DNA of 64,000 bases from assembly GCA_033439765.1 (NCBI GenBank), contig JAULSN010000006.1:248001-312000 (forward strand), written 5' to 3'. Under the pieces are notes generated by a model. The model had not been told where the DNA came from. It saw nothing but the letters and a program-made list of their open reading frames with translations, and ran no database searches. This DNA is from Lasiosphaeria ovina (taxonomy: Eukaryota > Ascomycota > Sordariomycetes > Sordariales > Lasiosphaeriaceae). Made by a program: the position numbers and the translations under genes. Below are positions 12,421 to 23,749 of the stretch, one piece after another (position 1 is the stretch's first letter; each line of letters begins with the position of its first letter).

Positions 12421-12430
12421 ATCTAAAGCT
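12421..12430 (+). promoter_or_regulatory. Element C putative self-priming primer-binding site
   Basis: ATCTAAAGCT, the first ten bases after the 5' LTR, is the exact reverse complement of AGCTTTAGAT at 12,353-12,362 inside the LTR, again right after a pyrimidine-rich tract. Confidence 0.65.
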
Positions 12431-15400
12431 CAATCTCTTTACTCGCCTGGGAAGGTAATTGAAAAGAATATCCTACTAGAAAAAACCCGCGATCGCTACG
12501 AGTACGCGACCGCCGACCAGGAAAGACCATATCACTCCAAGCAGGGTGATAGGGCAGAGATAGTGGACGGCAAGATGCCTACCATTAACGACGAGGCCAT
12601 ACAGGCAGCCCTATAGGCCGCAATTGAGGAAGTCAACTTCGATCGTGATAGCTTTATGAAGATTCACCCTCGTAAGAAGAGCGAGACGACGTTGGTACTT
12701 ATTATAAAGGAAGTCGAGATAGTTATAAGTACTACGAAGGCGCCGTCCGGCGTAGTATCTATAACCGAGGGCCGTAATAACCCCGATCGTATCGATACCC
12801 GCGACTTCACGACGCGTATCGTAGCCGAGATTAATAGCGTTAAGTTTACCGCTTCTATTAACGACGTCGATAATAACCTTTAAGAGAAGTTGTCCGACTT
12901 GGCCGCTTTATTCGTTAAGCGAAATAAGACCAGCCCGATAATGCCCTTCTATATATAGCTAAGTAACGATATTACCTTCGAAGGACCTATAGATCTTAAG
13001 GATTTCGAGCATATCTCGACCGAGCACCTAGATAAATACTTTCAGGAGTTCAAGCTCCGTACGCTCATGGTTCATGCTTTATACGAATAGATATTATAGT
13101 TATATAGTATTACCCGATACTAGTTAGTCATTATTAATAATATTAAGACTTGGGCTACCCGTATTCTTGCCTAGACTACGCGATCGGTTACTACTATAAC
13201 CCTGGTTATAGACCTAGCCAGCGCTAGTAGAAATAATAATGGACTTATCGTCGAGATGACGGAAGCCCTTAGCGAGAAAGACATCGTTATTTAGCGTATA
13301 TAGGATAAGATTAACGAGCTAAGTCGTACTATTACTAATAACGTTATTAACGGCTCAATCCGTAGCTCTATACCCGCCACGTACGAGAGCTCGACGCGAC
13401 GAAGCGCTAAGACGGCAGACCCTCCCCTCTTCTATAATAATAAGGAGAAGGATACGATCATATTCAATACTTGGATCCGTCAGATTATCAATAAGTTAGA
13501 TATTAACGCCGATTACTTCGATAACGACCGGGCTAGATAGTCTTATATTAAACTTCGCTTAGCTAGTAAGGCCTCATACTAGCTAGAGCCCTACCTAGAA
13601 GAGACCCATCCTAACCAGATTAAGACCTTAAGCGAGCTATTAGCCTGGCTCAAGAACGAGTTCCGTAATATTAATCGCGTAGAAGAAGCCAATCAGGAGT
13701 TCAATAAGCTATAGATAAAGCCAGGACAGGATTATAACGAGTTCCGTAACGAGTTCGTTCGGCTTGCTAGCGAGTATCGCCGCGATCGCTCCGAGTAGAA
13801 GACCGAGTTCAAGCGTCGCCTTACCCCTACGTTCTAGGATAAGTTGATCCGGGATTATATTAACGATAAGGTGGACTTCGAGATATACGCCAAGCTAGGT
13901 TCTAAGTACGCCTTGAATATAAAGCTAGCCTAGAGAGCTCGCCAGGCAGCCAAGAAGGACGATAAGGGTGGGAATAACTCAGGAGGATAATAGGGTAAGA
14001 ACAATAACCCTCGTCGCCCAGCCAACCGCTCGGCAACCCCGAGCGCTAACCTCCCCGCTAGTTATAAGAAGCCTAACGCCGAAGAGATTAAGAAGCTATA
14101 CGCCGAGAAGCGTTACTTTATCTACCGGGAGCAGGGTTATACGACTCGCGACTATCCCTAGAAGACTACATCGGGCCCGACGAAGGAAGCTCGACTCTAG
14201 TTAGTCATCGAGCGTTACGTAGCCAAGGAGGACGATACTAAGACGTCGTTAGGTACTAATAACTCATCGGAAAACTAAGTACCCTAGGGCAATTAGACTC
14301 CCTCCTAGGGGAAGTATTAGTATATACGGTTAGAAAGATAGATAGGAACGAATAGGGTATTAGCCTACTAGCCAAATACTTGGGCGGCCCTATATTCCTT
14401 ATTAGCTATGAGATAGTAAATAATAGACTTTCTTTAATTATAAAAGATATACTAGTTAATACGGGAGCGAATAGAGAGATATTCGTAAGCTATAAGTTTA
14501 TATAAAGGATAAAGGACCTACTTTAGGTCTTACTAGTCTTCGACCCTGAACCTAGGTTAGTAGGCGGGTACGATTATGGATTATAATAGTCTATTAGAGA
14601 GCTATTAGGAGTTAATATCGTTATATAAAACCGGACTATAAGGGATAAATATCTAATTATCCTTAATAACTATATTCATAATATAATAATTGGTAGGAAG
14701 TGGATATACTACTACGATATTATCCCCGACGTCCGCCGAAGACGGTTACTCTTTCTAGAAGATTAGGAACTAGACCCTAGCTAGTAGACTAATATACCTA
14801 TGGACGAGTTAGAGTTAGGGAAGCCAGACCCTATATACTAGGAAGATACGAAACGACGAGAGGTCGCTATAGAGAAAGAAGATAAGCGACGCCGTAACGG
14901 GAAGATGGTACACGCCCGTATCGATAAGCTTGAGCGATAGGAGAAAGCCGAGTTCACTATATATAATCCCCGGGAGCTAGAACCGGTACCAGTCATAGCG
15001 ATACCGCAGTTCCGGCCTACGCTGCTTCAGAGACCGGCTCGTCTACTAAACGGTAACTATATCGATCGAGACGTTAACCGTATAGAGCGTCTTCTATATT
15101 CCGCCCCCCCCAAGAAAGTGCCCTCACCGCCGCCTAAGAAGAAGGATCCTTTCCCTGAACGGGACGTATAAGGTCCTTACCGAATATAACGAGATGGTAT
15201 TAGTTAGTATAAGGAGAGGCCTATCGAGATATCTATACTGAACGAGACCGCTTTTAAGTTGTCCTCCAAAGGAGAATAGATATATATTATAACGCTTTAC
15301 GAGCTCGATAAGCGTATTAGGGAACTTAGAGAGATAACCGACGGGTCTAACGGTTTAGACCAAGACGACGATAAGCTTCGGGAGCGAGTACTTAATAAGC

Positions 15401-18400
15401 TCCCCTCGCCCTACTACGACTTTTTAGACGTCTTTAGTAAAGTATAATTAGATATTTTAGCTCCGTAACGCGGACCTATTAATTATAGGATCCGCCTAAT
15501 ACCTAGTAAGGAACCCGAAGACCTAGGTTATAGCCCGCTATATAAGATATTACTAGAGGAGCTGGAAGCGTATAAGGAATATATTATAGGGGCCCTTAAG
15601 AAGGGGTTTATATAGACTAGTAGTACGCTATAAGTAGTACCCATCCTATTTACCAGGAAATAGAACGGCGGGCTACGCTTCTACGTAGACTATAGGAAGC
15701 TGAACGCGTCGACCGTAAAGGATAGAATACCACTACCGTTAATCGACGAGACCCTAAATCGCTTAGGCAAAGCGAAGATCTTTACCAAGATAGATATACG
15801 GCAGGTATTCTACCGTATCCGTATCCACCCCGAAGACGAACCCCTAATAATATTCCGAACGAGGTACGGAATATATAGCTATAAGGTAATGCCTTTCGGA
15901 CTTACTAACGGGCCCGCCACCTTCTAGAGGTTTATTAATGACTACCTATTAGGTTACTTAGATGACTTCTATAGCGCCTACCTAGATGATATCCTTATCT
16001 ATTCCGAATTAGAGGAAGAGTATATTGAACATATCCGAAAGATTCTCGAGCGTCTAAGAGAAGCGGGCTTATAGGTAGATATCGATAAATACGAATTCCA
16101 CGTTAAGGAAACCAAGTACTTGGGATTCATTATAGGTGTCGACGGCGTGGCCGTAGACCCAAGCAAAACAGACATCGTACGGGACTGGCCGGAGCCAGAT
16201 ACGCTTAAAGGTTTATAGTCCTTTCTAGGGTTCTACAACTTTTACCGACGATTCGTAAGAGGCTATAGCGCGATAGCGAAACCGCTCATAGCCCTAGCCA
16301 AGAAGGGAGAAGCATTTAGATAGATAGACGACTACTAGATCGCTTTCGATACCCTTAAAGAGCGCTTACTATTAGCACCAGTCCTGAAGTACTTCGAATA
16401 TAGTCGGGAGATACGTATTGAAATAGATATATTAGGAGGAGTCGTTACGGGAGTACTAAGCCAGAAGCACGATAACGACTAGCACCCGGTAGCCTTCTTC
16501 TTAGAGATAATAAAGGGAGTAGAGCTTAACTACTTCATTTACGATAAGGAACTACTAGCGATAGTTCGAGTACTATAATACTAGCGAAGCGAGCTGGTCG
16601 GTCTCTAATACCAGGAGCCCTTTATCGTATTTTCCGATAACGATACGTTGAAATACTTCGTAATAAAGAAGCTTCTTAATATTAGGCAGGCCGGATGGGC
16701 TAAGGAGCTTTCGGGATTTAACTTCCGTATTAAATATAGGCCAGGAGCCTTAAACGCCGCGGTAGACGCCCTTATACGACGCTCTTACGAGCTCAAGACC
16801 TAGAAGGAACGACAAATGGCCCACCGAATAGTACAGATGTTCCAGGAGTAACCTAACGGGAGCTTCGTTATAGCCCTCGACTACGTAGACTTTATTAACG
16901 AAGTGGCCCCCTTGCTCTTACTAGTACGTATAGTAAAAGACGACGAATACGTCGAACTCGGAGACGAGGAAGAAGATACGCCCGTGACCTCATCGGTTAT
17001 AGCCGTATTAGACGAACCGCCAGAGATTTCGGGATACGAGCTAGTAGACTAGTTGATTTAGGCGAACCGAATAAGCGACTCGCTAGTAGTCTACTACGAA
17101 AGGGCTCGTTTAGAGGAAGAAACGAAGCTATCTATAATAATAAACGGCTTGTTATTGAGAGAGGGGAGCCTGGTCGTTCCCGATTACGATAATTTGAGGA
17201 CTAGGATTATCGATAATATCCACTCCAGACTCCCTATAGCCCACCCCGGCCGGAATAAAACCAGGAGGCTCGTTAAGGACCTATACTAGTAGGCCGGTAT
17301 AGGAGCCGATATCGATAGATTCGTCGCTAACTACAAATACAAGTCAGCTAAGGCGCCTTACGATAAGACCCCTAGTTTGCTCCACCCTATTCCGCCCCCC
17401 CTAAGAATTTGGAGCTCTTTAATAATAGACTTTAAAGAGATGCCAAAGGACAAGTACGGTTACGATAACTTATTTACGATCATCGACCGGTTAAGTAAGC
17501 TATCGTAGTATATACCGTACGACAAAATAGTCACGAGTAAGGAAGCAGCTCGTATATATTATAAAGGCCCTTACCGAATTCTGGGCTTACCAGATGAGAT
17601 TATTAACGATAGAGGACCGTAGTTCACGTCGGACTTTACGGACGAACTAGCGAAGATTATGGGCATTCGGTGGAAGCTCTTATCGTCAGGATATAAATAA
17701 ATAGTAGGATAGGTCGAAAACCTATACTAGTAGATAGACTAGCGCCTCAGGATATTTGTTGATCATTACTAGGACGATTGGTCACGGTATATACCGGCTA
17801 TGGACTTCGTATAAGGTTCAATCCCGTAAGATAGCACCGGAATATAACCTTACGAGGTGGTATTCGGATTCCCAATACCTATATATTTCGATTAGACGGC
17901 TCGGTCCGATTTAACAAACCCAGACCTGCCTAGAATAGAGAGGCTTAATAGAGAATAGGCTTAATAGATGGCCAATACCCTGAGAGCCTATATTAAGAAG
18001 GCCCGTGAAAGCATCACTAGGGCGTAAGAAAAGTAGACCGTAGAAGCTAACAAATATAGGCGGGAGCCAGACTTTAACGTCGGGGACCGTGTATATATCG
18101 TAAAGCACGCCTGGGTAACGGACAGGCCGAGCACGAAGCTGGATTTCCCGCTCATATAGTAGTACTTCAAGATTCTTGAACGTTCAGGAACAAACAAAGA
18201 CGGTTACGACTATAAACTAGAAGTTCCTAAGGGATGGAGAGGGATAGACGTATTCCACGCTAACAGGTTAAGACTATACCCGAACAACCCTCTTCCTGGC
18301 CAGGAAGACCCGAACCCCGACGGCGATATAGTTAATAATGACTTGGAATGGGAACTCGAGAAGGTATTATCCTCGCGATCTTACTACGGCAAGCTCCAAT

Positions 18401-18639
18401 ACCAAGTCGCTTGGAAAGGATAGGCTACGGACCCCAAGTAGTACTACGTAGAGAACTTCAAGAACGCACCAGAGCTGCTCAAAGCCTACCACGACGAGTA
18501 CACTAATAAGGCCGGACCACCACTACGATTGAACGAATGGCTGCTCGTAGCATAGGAGGACAGATTCGACGAGCCGCACCAGGACGACAACAAGCCCGCA
18601 GTACAGGGGCGACCGTTACGTAGGGTAACGCGACAGCGA

Positions 18640-18710
18640 TGATTGATCACTTGAGAACGCGCGGCCACGCGTTCGAACCCTGGCCGGGGCAGCCTGCGGC
18701 TCATTTTTTG
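18640..18710 (+). other. B-box-like (tRNA 3'-half-like) sequence near the 3' end of element C
   Basis: Between the chromodomain and the polypurine tract, GCGTTCGAACCC (about 18,669-18,680) resembles a Pol III B box. It is followed by TGGCCGGGGCA, like a tRNA T-arm plus acceptor strand, and a T6 run at 18,704. I could not close the T stem or find the matching 5' acceptor half, so this is at most a degenerate tRNA fragment. Confidence 0.25.
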
Positions 18711-18768
18711 CTCAATTGAGGGGAATTAACGGCGCTTCGGGACGAAGCTTTTTCCGACCGGGGGGTAG

Positions 18769-19049
18769 TGTCACGGCATGTGTCAGACAAGTGGCTGGAA
18801 GGACTGGATTAAGCCTAGCGCCTTGGCATTAGGCTAGCGCCTTGGCATGCAACTCGCACGCCCTAAGGCCGCGTAGGATTTACGGTGTGGTCAGTGCTGA
18901 GCCCTCATCACGTGACCTACACCTACCTTACTTCCTCGCCGCGCCCGGGCATTAGATTCTTCTTTTCCTTTTTCCTTCTTTAGCTTTAGATTCTACGAAT
19001 ACAGCGACTATATGCAGCCCTGCCTCATTCGGTTGACTGTGCGGTGATA
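18769..19049 (+). repeat. Element C 3' LTR
   Basis: 281-bp partner of 12,140-12,420. It is preceded by the G-rich tract accggggggtag and followed by the duplicated target gctag. Confidence 0.9.
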
Positions 19050-19565
19050 GCTAGTGGGGGAGCCTATCCGCTTTCGGTAGGTTTCTTTATCGTTACCGTT
19101 CCGTAGGTAGGACCGGGTTAACTAGATACGTTCGTACTATTCGGTATAGTCCTTTACTAAGGTGACGTTAGGGACGGCCTCGGCGTATCGGCTATAGTAA
19201 AAACGGTCTAGTTTAATCTAATAGTCCCGTGCTATAAAGGGGCTTTCGGTATCTATTCCGGGGAGTCGTCTAACTAGGGCGGCCTACTCTCTATAGAACT
19301 CCTAGGGTGATCTCCCGCGTTAGGTACAAACTAGCTAGTCTTTATGTACCTGGACTTCTCCGGTCTTACTACTAAGGTAGTCCGAAGTGACGTAGTCCTT
19401 GAATTCCTACTATACGATTCGTTCGAAGTCCCCGTCGTGGAGCTGCTTCTAGTAAGCCCGCTATTGTTACTACGTTTCCGGCTCCATCCAGGTACTAGCC
19501 CATTGGACTTGGAGCTATTAAGGTCGGTCTTAGCGTATAGCGTTTCCTTATTCCACGGCTTATAG

Positions 19566-19877
19566 CTAGTCTTCCCTGTCCTGGAACGAGGCATTGACCC
19601 TTAGCTTGCTGACCGCGTAGGTAGGGGGGCGGTCGTCTTTCGGCCGGGACAGGCCTCCTTGAGGTCCTAGGTTAGCTAGAGTAGTTCCAAGGTTGCCTAG
19701 GCCGGTAGAAAAGTTGGTCATCGCCTGCAACATCAAGGCTTGGAACTGCTGGGGATCCATGCTAGTAGAGGGCGTAGGAGAGTCCTGTACGGGGTCGTTC
19801 AAATCCTCGAGGGTCGCTTGTTGGGTTGAACTGGCCTGAGGAGTGGCTCTCCCCTTTCCACGAGTGTTGCCTGCCAT
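19566..19877 (-). pseudogene. Element A gag, N-terminal fragment
   Basis: This 103-codon open start of gag, MAGNTRGKGR..., lies 44 bp inside the 5' LTR. It contains a Gln/Met-rich segment (DPQQFQALMLQAM). After RED the same frame continues with stops at likely Trp/Gln positions down to the element C insertion at 19,049, with recognisable stretches such as EFKDYVTSDYLSSKTG. The first 310 bp are almost free of RIP damage while the rest is heavily hit. Confidence 0.75.
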
Positions 19878-19909
19878 GGTGACCGGCTCGATCGTTACCG
19901 GTAGTAGGG

Positions 19910-19921
19910 AGGTTGAAGAAT
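19910..19921 (-). promoter_or_regulatory. Element A putative self-priming primer-binding site
   Basis: The bases just inside the 5' LTR read ATTCTTCAACCT on the minus strand. Nine of them, CTTCAACCT, are the exact reverse complement of AGGTTGAAG inside the LTR (complement at 20,007-20,015 and 534-542 on the plus strand). That segment lies about 40 nt downstream of the LTR TATA motif, close to where the transcript should begin. This is the arrangement of Tf1/sushi-group self-primed elements. No typical tRNA 3'-end complement starting TGG is seen. Confidence 0.6.
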
Positions 19922-20185
19922 TGTAAGAGAGGGCAGGTACGCCTGATCAAGGTGGTCACAATGTAGGCAAGAAGAAGGGCGAGCAATGAGTGGCATTGGT
20001 ATAAGACTTCAACCTAGCCCTCGCAAAGGAAGGTGGGCGAGGGCCGCTACTTATATACATGCTCAGGGGCTCCGTTCCTTGTGACGGCAGTAGCTGTGCC
20101 AACTGGCAGTGGTCTGGCCAGTTGGTGACAGGTGGTGGGCGCACACAAAGGTGTGCGCACGTGCTTGGGGTGCTCTTTCCTTACA
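19922..20185 (-). repeat. Element A 5' LTR
   Basis: Partner of the 449-712 LTR, 264 bp. Compared with that copy it shows G-to-A changes on the plus strand (gtataag for gtgtaag, cctagcc for cctggcc, gctactta for gctgctta), all RIP-type transitions. It is followed by the duplicated target ctggg. Confidence 0.9.
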
Positions 20186-21354
20186 CTGGGTTTTTAATAG
20201 GCCAGATCTCGCCTACCCTCGTCGTTATTTCGTCTAATAGTCGCGGGAGGGCGAAGAAGGTCTAGCCTAGTAATCGGGAATAGGTCATAGTAATCCAAGC
20301 TATATAGTCGAGCGGCTATACTATTCCTCCGTATATAGTTATTATAGGGAAAGTATACCTCGAAAGCTAGTATTATAATAGCCCTTTCCCGCCTAATTAG
20401 ACGATTAATCTTTCCGATACGGGCTGGACTAATAATAGGATTAGTATCGATTAAATTAAGTATTTCGACGAGCACTCTCGCCTTTATACGATAGGTAGAA
20501 AGCGCCTTCTAATCCTAGATAGGTATAAGAGCTACTACTCGTTTAAGTTTAAGGATTATTATAGGTTTAATAATATTATTACGCTTTATATACCTCCGTA
20601 CTTATCCCACCTACTCTAGCCGCTCGATATTAGGTATTTCGGCGTATTAAAGTAGTCGTACGGTAAGGAAATCGAAAAACTTATACCCTACTATATCTAC
20701 TATATCGCGAAACCGGACTTCTTTCTCGCCTTTTATAAGGTATTTTACGTAACTTTTCTACCTAAAAACGTATAAGGAGGATTCCGAGGGGTAGGGCTTA
20801 TACCATTTAATCTAGAGAGGGTAATTTCCTAGCTAGATATAAGGCTTCGTACGCTAATACCCCTAGCTACCTCTAAGATTATATATAATACTTGGGTCTC
20901 TAAGACGCTATAGAATATAACTAAAGCCTTATTTCAATTAATATATATTAAAGATCGTATTACTAAGTATTAAGGTAGCTCTCCGATACCAATTCTTAGA
21001 GCTCTTAACTAAATTATAAAGGGTACGATAAAGGTTATATACGAGATAATATTAATAAAGGATCGTATCCGAGAGCTTGAGGAGTCGAATAAAGTACTAA
21101 GTAAACGCCGGAGGGCTAAAAAAAGATATATTAGGGTAGGAGGACCACTAACTATACGGGATACTAGTAATCTTTTGGCGGAAAAGGATATATAGGCAGA
21201 GCAAGAGGAACAAATACGGGCGGAGGGTGGTCTTACAAAGAGGCGCGTAGGAGGTGTACGATACTATGGTAACTACGGTAAAACTAGACATAATTCTCGT
21301 ACGTACTAGGAGGATATAGAAATGGATGGAGAACCGGATTCTGAGTAGTTTTAA
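20186..21354 (+). mobile_element. Fot1/pogo-type transposase, C-terminal part
   Basis: Continuation of the transposase after the element A insertion. Dropping one copy of ctggg gives the uninterrupted reading DETG-FLIGQIS. The second catalytic Asp is in RLLILDRYKSYYS (about 20,508-20,546) and the third in SHLLxPLDIRYFG (about 20,596-20,640). Near the C-terminus GVRYYGNYGKTRHNSRTY looks like a Cys-His knuckle of this family with Cys and His changed to Tyr by RIP. The frame ends at TAA 21,352-21,354. Many internal stops make it inactive. The 3' inverted repeat cannot be fixed because its partner is outside the window. Confidence 0.85.
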
Positions 21355-21559
21355 TTTATCATTTCCTTTATGGTGCTGTAATATCGTGCGAAAGGTCAAT
21401 TAGGGTGGGAAAAGTGGGCGTACGCTATGAGTGGGCGCACGCTATATAGATACGTTACCGTAAGGACTTTAATATAATATACGGCCTAATTAATAAGCTA
21501 TAACTCCTTAAAGACTAACTCCAAGCTATAGGTATAGTTATTAGCGACGATTAAGCCCT
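21355..21559. other. Transposon-gene junction
   Basis: AT-rich spacer after the Fot1 stop. It has two near copies of AGTGGGCGYACGCTAT (about 21,413-21,445), which could be subterminal repeats of the transposon. The exact 3' end of the element cannot be fixed without its left inverted repeat. Confidence 0.4.
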
Positions 21560-21886
21560 CTAGAACGCCCTTAGCTCCGTTAAGAACCCAATGCGCGCTT
21601 GGAAAAGAGCCACCATTTTGTCGCACTCATCGCGGAGACTTTGAAACTGCTGCTGAGCTGGAGCCGCCGTATCCTCAATCGCCGAATCGTCCAGTGCCTC
21701 GTGGATTGACTTCGAGAAGAGTGAAAGATCCAGCGATAATTTTGCCTGGGCTGCGGCGTCGGCGTCATTTTCTGCGCTTGTCGCCAAAGATCTATACCTG
21801 TTCCATCCATTTCCTAGCAAGCGCACACCGAAGTCCGCAAACTGGACCACAGCAGCCACAATGGCCAAGACACTCAGGGGATCCAT
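21560..21886 (-). pseudogene. N-terminal fragment of a fungal STAND/NLR-type protein, cut at the transposon border
   Basis: From the ATG at 21,886 the frame reads MDPLSVLAIVAAVVQFADFG, a hydrophobic N-terminal helix followed by a helical acidic/Gln-rich stretch (SKSIHEALDDSAIEDTA). This is the typical start of fungal NLR/STAND proteins (NACHT or NB-ARC receptors with Helo/SesA-like N-terminal domains). An upstream ATG at 21,907 adds seven residues. The frame stops after about 108 residues, just where the sequence turns AT-rich and repeat-derived. No nucleotide-binding or repeat domain follows, so this is a remnant. Family assignment rests on the N-terminal pattern only. Confidence 0.5.
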
Positions 21887-21907
21887 GGTTCCAGAACCTG
21901 CGATCAT

Positions 21908-22896
21908 GCGACTTCCTGGATTTGCCTGCAGGCTTGGGGTGCCGTTTCACGGACGCAACAGATTTCGGGTCGAAACAAGGATGCTGCAAGTGCCATATCT
22001 TTGATCAAAAAGCTATTAAAATCGAGCATTGGGCGGAAGCGTTCCCAACGTCGGATCTCGCCAGCCCCCCCAGGTCGATCATGGTTCGTCACATAGCTTG
22101 AGGGCTATTCCACAAGGCTCTGGAGCCTAGTTCAAGAATGGATAGAAGCTTGGCGGGATTTTGGTCGGCCCGGTCTTGGCTGCTTGCGACATGATAGGGT
22201 TCAAACTGCATCTCTCATTGGCAGTGGACCGCAGGTGCATCTGGCCTCAGAAATGCTGCTAACTAATCAGTTATGCAGCAAATGGTAAATGGGATCATGG
22301 CATCATACATACCAATGCCGAGGAGATCGAGCTTCAAACCCAAAGCAAAAGGTGGATAATTGGCTGATGAAGAAAGCCAAGTACCTATGGAGAAGTCAGC
22401 ATATCATCCAGTAATAGCAGGGAAATTTAGAAACGAAATGAAGAAAATGAAGGTTGCAGGGAAGTCAATGTCATAATAAGAAGGCCAAACCACTTGTTTA
22501 CATCGGAGCGGCAGTGTTCGGAAAGTAGTTTGTTCGGAAGGCTAGCATGTGCAGCCACCTCCCAACAAAAATGGAAGAGACTCAAATAGAAAGCCACCTA
22601 AGTCGGGGCTGCCGTTGGAGTTCGGTTCTGGGGAATCTGTCACGTGAAGGCCTGTTCAACTCTCTCAATGACTAAGCCGTCGAGCACAAAACTGTCCACC
22701 CTTTGGCTGAGCCACCTGGCCAACGATCTACGTCATCGCTGCCACGACACCTGGTACACGCCGCCATTAAAAGTCTGGGACCACCCCCATCCCATACTCT
22801 CTTCTTCCCATGCAAGCCATTTCCAGTCGACTCTTGAAACCACCCCGGTATCAAGTAAACACTAGAGTACCACGAACTTTCACACGCGCGATCAAG
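21908..22896. other. Intergenic, 989 bp
   Basis: Divergent spacer between the NLR remnant and the I78 inhibitor gene. Ordinary base composition; no convincing gene. Confidence 0.6.
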
Positions 22897-23219
22897 ATGC
22901 CTCTCGTCGTGCCCGGAATCACCACGGACCCGTCCGACAAGACCGAAGAATGGACCAACAAGCTGGTCGGCAAGACGCTGGCCGAAGACGGCTCTTCTGA
23001 CGAGACTGTATGTACTACCTCATCTTCGGCCTGTTACTAGGCTCGTCTGCTCGACTCGCAGCGACTGACCCGCTTCTCCAGACCTTCCTGAAGAGTGACC
23101 TGCCTGAGCAAACTCGCATCATCGAGCCGGGCTCGATGGTGACAAAGGATTACAACCCGGACAGGCTCAACGTGCACCTGAAGGATGACGGAACCGTCTC
23201 GCACGTTGTTCACGGTTGA
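22897..23219 (+). CDS. Inhibitor I78 family protein (small peptidase inhibitor-like)
   Basis: Two exons, 22,897-23,007 and 23,082-23,219, joined in phase 0 across a 74-bp intron with donor GTATGT, branch-like GACTGAC and acceptor CAG, give 82 residues. The N-terminal part has TEEWTNKLVGKTL. The C-terminal part has RIIEPGSMVTKDYNPDRLN, the R-x-I-x-P-G-x-x-x-T-x-D-Y-x-P-x-R-L-N signature of the MEROPS I78 family, followed by VHLKDDGTVSHVVHG. No signal peptide in the spliced form, so cytosolic action is likely. I78 proteins such as Aspergillus elastase inhibitor block serine proteases; the target here is unknown. Confidence 0.85.
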
Positions 23220-23749
23220 GTCAACTGGAGCATGCATGTACAGGCGCGACTGCACGCTTTGAGATAGGAAGGCGCGGCCGAATTCACGGGCGATGATTAG
23301 GAAGGGGCCTCACGCACGCGGGTCCTCGTTATGACAATCATTTCTTGTACAATAACATTTCTCAATACCCAAGACGCAACCGGCATGACTTATCTCACAT
23401 TACATCCCTGAGTGTGTTATTGGCATCCCGTTCTGTCCAGCCAGCCCCTATCACTGCCTACCTCTCTTTGTGTCAAGCCCCGCAGTGTGACGACACCCCT
23501 GTGGCTGTGGCCGTGGCTGTGCAGCCCGGCACTGCAAGGGTCCCGATCCCCGCCAATTCCTTGGCGGTCCTCAGCAGCTCCACCCTTCGCGGGCCCCTCC
23601 AGCAACCCCTCCATTGAAGCCCCTCCATCGCGGGGCAAGTTCTGGCCAGCGACAGACAGCTTTACCCAAACGCGACGGGAGAAAATCGCAAACAACAGCA
23701 TACTTTCAGTTTCACAAGAAGAAGTGCCATCCGCTTACAGATCACCAAG
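23220..23749. other. Intergenic, 530 bp
   Basis: I78 3' flank and TMA20 promoter. Pyrimidine-rich but no gene supported; overlapping open frames here lack family features. Confidence 0.6.

Larger units (their letters stand above)
12140..19049 (+). mobile_element. Element C: Ty3/Gypsy chromovirus nested in element A
   Basis: Complete 6.9-kb element with 281-bp LTRs and the duplication gctag (12,135-12,139, 19,050-19,054). Gag starts at ATG 12,575; its capsid part (FNKLxIKPGQDYNEFRNEF) is near 13,700 and its zinc knuckle near 14,110 reads YFIYREQGYTTRDYP, with Cys/His mutated. Protease near 14,450 is LVNTGA: the catalytic Asp codon is now Asn, a RIP-type change. RT is about 15,580-16,140 and keeps YLDD (15,980-15,991). 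RNase H is about 16,390-16,800, integrase about 17,210-17,880 (HSRLPIAHPGRNKT, then LIIDFKEMPKDKYG), and the chromodomain about 18,340-18,530 (YYGKLQYQVAWKG). Stop-ridden throughout. Related to element B but with a different LTR. Confidence 0.92.
449..20185 (-). mobile_element. Element A: Ty3/Gypsy chromovirus, host of two nested insertions
   Basis: Full-length minus-strand LTR retrotransposon bounded by 264-bp LTRs (449-712 and 19,922-20,185) and the duplication ctggg (444-448, 20,186-20,190). In transcription order: gag from ATG at 19,877; a zinc-knuckle remnant near 11,900; protease with an intact DTGA near 11,640; RT (about 10,990 to 10,310) with YLDN in place of YLDD; RNase H (to about 9,800, ending RPRATNPADPLSRRPDY); a linker; integrase (about 2,230 to 1,100, with AGHFGSYK of the zinc-binding domain); and a chromodomain ending near 911 (RFLVKWAGWPAEYNT). 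Stops at Trp and Gln positions make it non-coding. Without elements B and C and their duplications it is about 6.1 kb. Confidence 0.9.

Noticed and set aside
1..21354. Use of TAG/TAA as sense codons in the repeat region
   Set aside because: The same stops do not occur in housekeeping genes of the window, and neighbouring Cys-to-Tyr and His-to-Tyr changes show mutation (RIP), not a changed code.
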